The notes under the pieces were generated by a model. It searched no databases. It had not been told where the DNA came from and saw nothing but the letters and a program-made list of their open reading frames with translations. Source: Candidatus Coatesiibacteriota bacterium (GTDB lineage Bacteria > RBG-13-66-14). From it: a stretch of DNA of 5,764 nt. The stretch lies in NCBI GenBank assembly GCA_030631385.1, contig DAOVLG010000137.1:1-5764 (forward strand). Direction: 5' to 3'. Of this stretch, positions 4,846 through 5,764 are shown in pieces. A program made the position numbers and the translations under genes. Every line of letters starts with the position of its first letter. Within the stretch, counting starts at the first letter, position 1.

Positions 4846-5733
4846 TTACCGGGTGATGACCAACCGGCGGGAAACAGACCCCTCATCCGTGCTCAAACGC
4901 GCGGTGTAGACGCCGGAAGCGTATTCCGAGATATCGAGGGTTATCTCGCCGGAGTCGGTTAGGGGGATCGAATCCAACCGCCGGCCGGAGAGGTCGTAAA
5001 CCTCGATGACTGCGCCCGAACAACCGTTCGGCAACTCATAGCTCAGGTTTACCGCGTCCCGCGCCGGGGAGGGGTATGGTTCGCCGAGGGCGAGTCGAGT
5101 GGTTTGCTCAGGTATTGAAACCGGCTCCGTCGGACCGAAGCGTGAGACGATTCCATCGGCGTCGGTTACCTCCAGCCAGTAGCGGTATTCGAAGCCGGTA
5201 TCTAAGTTTCTATCCAGCCAGTGAATCGCCGAGCCGGGAAGCGCGCCGGAAGCATCCTCCGGTTCGTTATCATCCACCGAGCGCAGGACGCGCAGACTTA
5301 CCGGCGTATCGCCGGTGATTGTCCAACCAAGGAGAATGCCCTCATCGTGGGTCTCGGTGAATAACTCCACGTCCTCCACCGCCGTGTCATCGCCGTACCA
5401 GGCATACTTGAGGTCGTGGCTGATGCCGGCACTATACGATATGTGGGGATGGCCGCCTGTGTCCAGGGCGATGGAGGTATGCGTGCCCACATTTCCAGCC
5501 GAGTCCACCGTCTCTATGTGCCATGACGACCCGTCAAAGCGGGCATACTTGAGGTCGCCGTTGGTGGAGTCATAATACGATATGTGGGGGTGGTCATCTG
5601 TGTCCAGGGCGATGGAGGTATTAAAAGAGCCCACAATTCCTTCTGAGTCCACCGTCTCGATGTGCCACTCATCGGCGGCAAACACCGCGCCGACAATCAT
5701 CAGCACGAAAACCAAGAACATCAGCCTTTTCAT
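4846..5733 (-). CDS. Secreted two-repeat propeller-like protein with FN3-like and type IX sorting domains
   Basis: A 295-residue exported protein of unknown function. The start is ATG 5733, with GAGAGG at 5739-5744 five bases upstream. The signal peptide is residues 1 to about 19-20 (basic MKR, hydrophobic core, AVFAA). Two tandem repeats follow (W23-A64 and W71-A111, period 48), each running WHIETVDS, then TSIALDT, HPHISY and DLKYA. They resemble blades or half-blades of a beta-propeller, though two would not close a propeller. Residues about 118-209 look like an FN3-type beta-sandwich (GILLGW, RYWLEVTDADG, GPTEPVSIP). Residues about 214-295 match a type IX secretion C-terminal sorting domain (GEPYPSPARDAVNLSYELP, VYDLSGRRL, SGVYTARL, ending RRLVITR). 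The protein is therefore probably moved across the outer membrane and held at the surface or released. It has its own terminator and probably no functional link to the hdr genes. Confidence 0.9.
   Translation of the reverse strand: MKRLMFLVFVLMIVGAVFAADEWHIETVDSEGIVGSFNTSIALDTDDHPHISYYDSTNGDLKYARFDGSSWHIETVDSAGNVGTHTSIALDTGGHPHISYSAGISHDLKYAWYGDDTAVEDVELFTETHDEGILLGWTITGDTPVSLRVLRSVDDNEPEDASGALPGSAIHWLDRNLDTGFEYRYWLEVTDADGIVSRFGPTEPVSIPEQTTRLALGEPYPSPARDAVNLSYELPNGCSGAVIEVYDLSGRRLDSIPLTDSGEITLDISEYASGVYTARLSTDEGSVSRRLVITR
5401..5523 (-). repeat. Coding repeat unit 2 of the secreted protein
   Basis: These 41 codons (W71-A111) match unit 1 at the DNA level as well as the protein level. The block 5457-5480 (24 bases) is identical to 5598-5621, and the bases encoding HISY and DLKYA are nearly identical. 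Unit 2 lacks one codon relative to unit 1 (GTHTS against GSFNTS). Confidence 0.85.
5542..5667 (-). repeat. Coding repeat unit 1 of the secreted protein
   Basis: These 42 codons (W23-A64) form the first copy of the WHIETVDS...DLKYA repeat, followed by the linker RFDGSS before unit 2. Conservation extends to synonymous positions, suggesting recent duplication or gene conversion. Confidence 0.85.
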
Positions 5734-5764
5734 CGTAACCTCTCTTCTCCGTTAAGCGGACCTG

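Overview
The window looks like GC-rich chromosomal DNA from an uncultivated bacterium. All five complete genes and the one partial gene lie on the minus strand. Two clues bear on the host. One is a soluble HdrABC-type heterodisulfide reductase set, typical of anaerobes. The other is a secreted protein whose C-terminus resembles a type IX secretion (Por) sorting domain, common in the FCB group and in candidate phyla such as WOR-3, TA06 or Coatesbacteria. A candidate-phylum anaerobe fits best, but no phylogenetic marker is present, so this is a weak inference.

Layout, read in the direction of transcription (right to left). A secreted repeat protein occupies 4846-5733 and ends in a strong intrinsic terminator at 4800-4831. 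The 548-base gap 4298-4845 holds no believable gene. It contains several perfect palindromes, two copies of a CCCTCTCC-type intergenic repeat, a cloverleaf-like palindrome at 4508-4566, and a good sigma70-like promoter at 4418-4447. That promoter begins a tightly packed operon: hdrC (3722-4297), hdrB (2833-3696), a secreted protein with two tandem TonB-C-like domains (2054-2827), a small DUF202 membrane protein (1772-2050), then hdrA (1-1726), which runs off the left edge. Gaps between these genes are 25, 5, 3 and 45 bases.

Function. HdrA (FAD plus iron-sulfur clusters), HdrC (two 4Fe-4S clusters) and HdrB (two complete CCG domains, expected to bind non-cubane clusters) make a plausible cytoplasmic electron-bifurcating or electron-confurcating complex. 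All cluster and flavin motifs within the visible part are intact. The disulfide substrate and the partner that supplies electrons to HdrA cannot be seen here; the genes beyond the left edge should show the partner. The unusual point is that two envelope-type genes, TonB-like and DUF202, sit inside the hdr operon between hdrB and hdrA with nearly coupled translation. This suggests either a membrane or envelope link to this complex, or simple co-transcription of unrelated genes.
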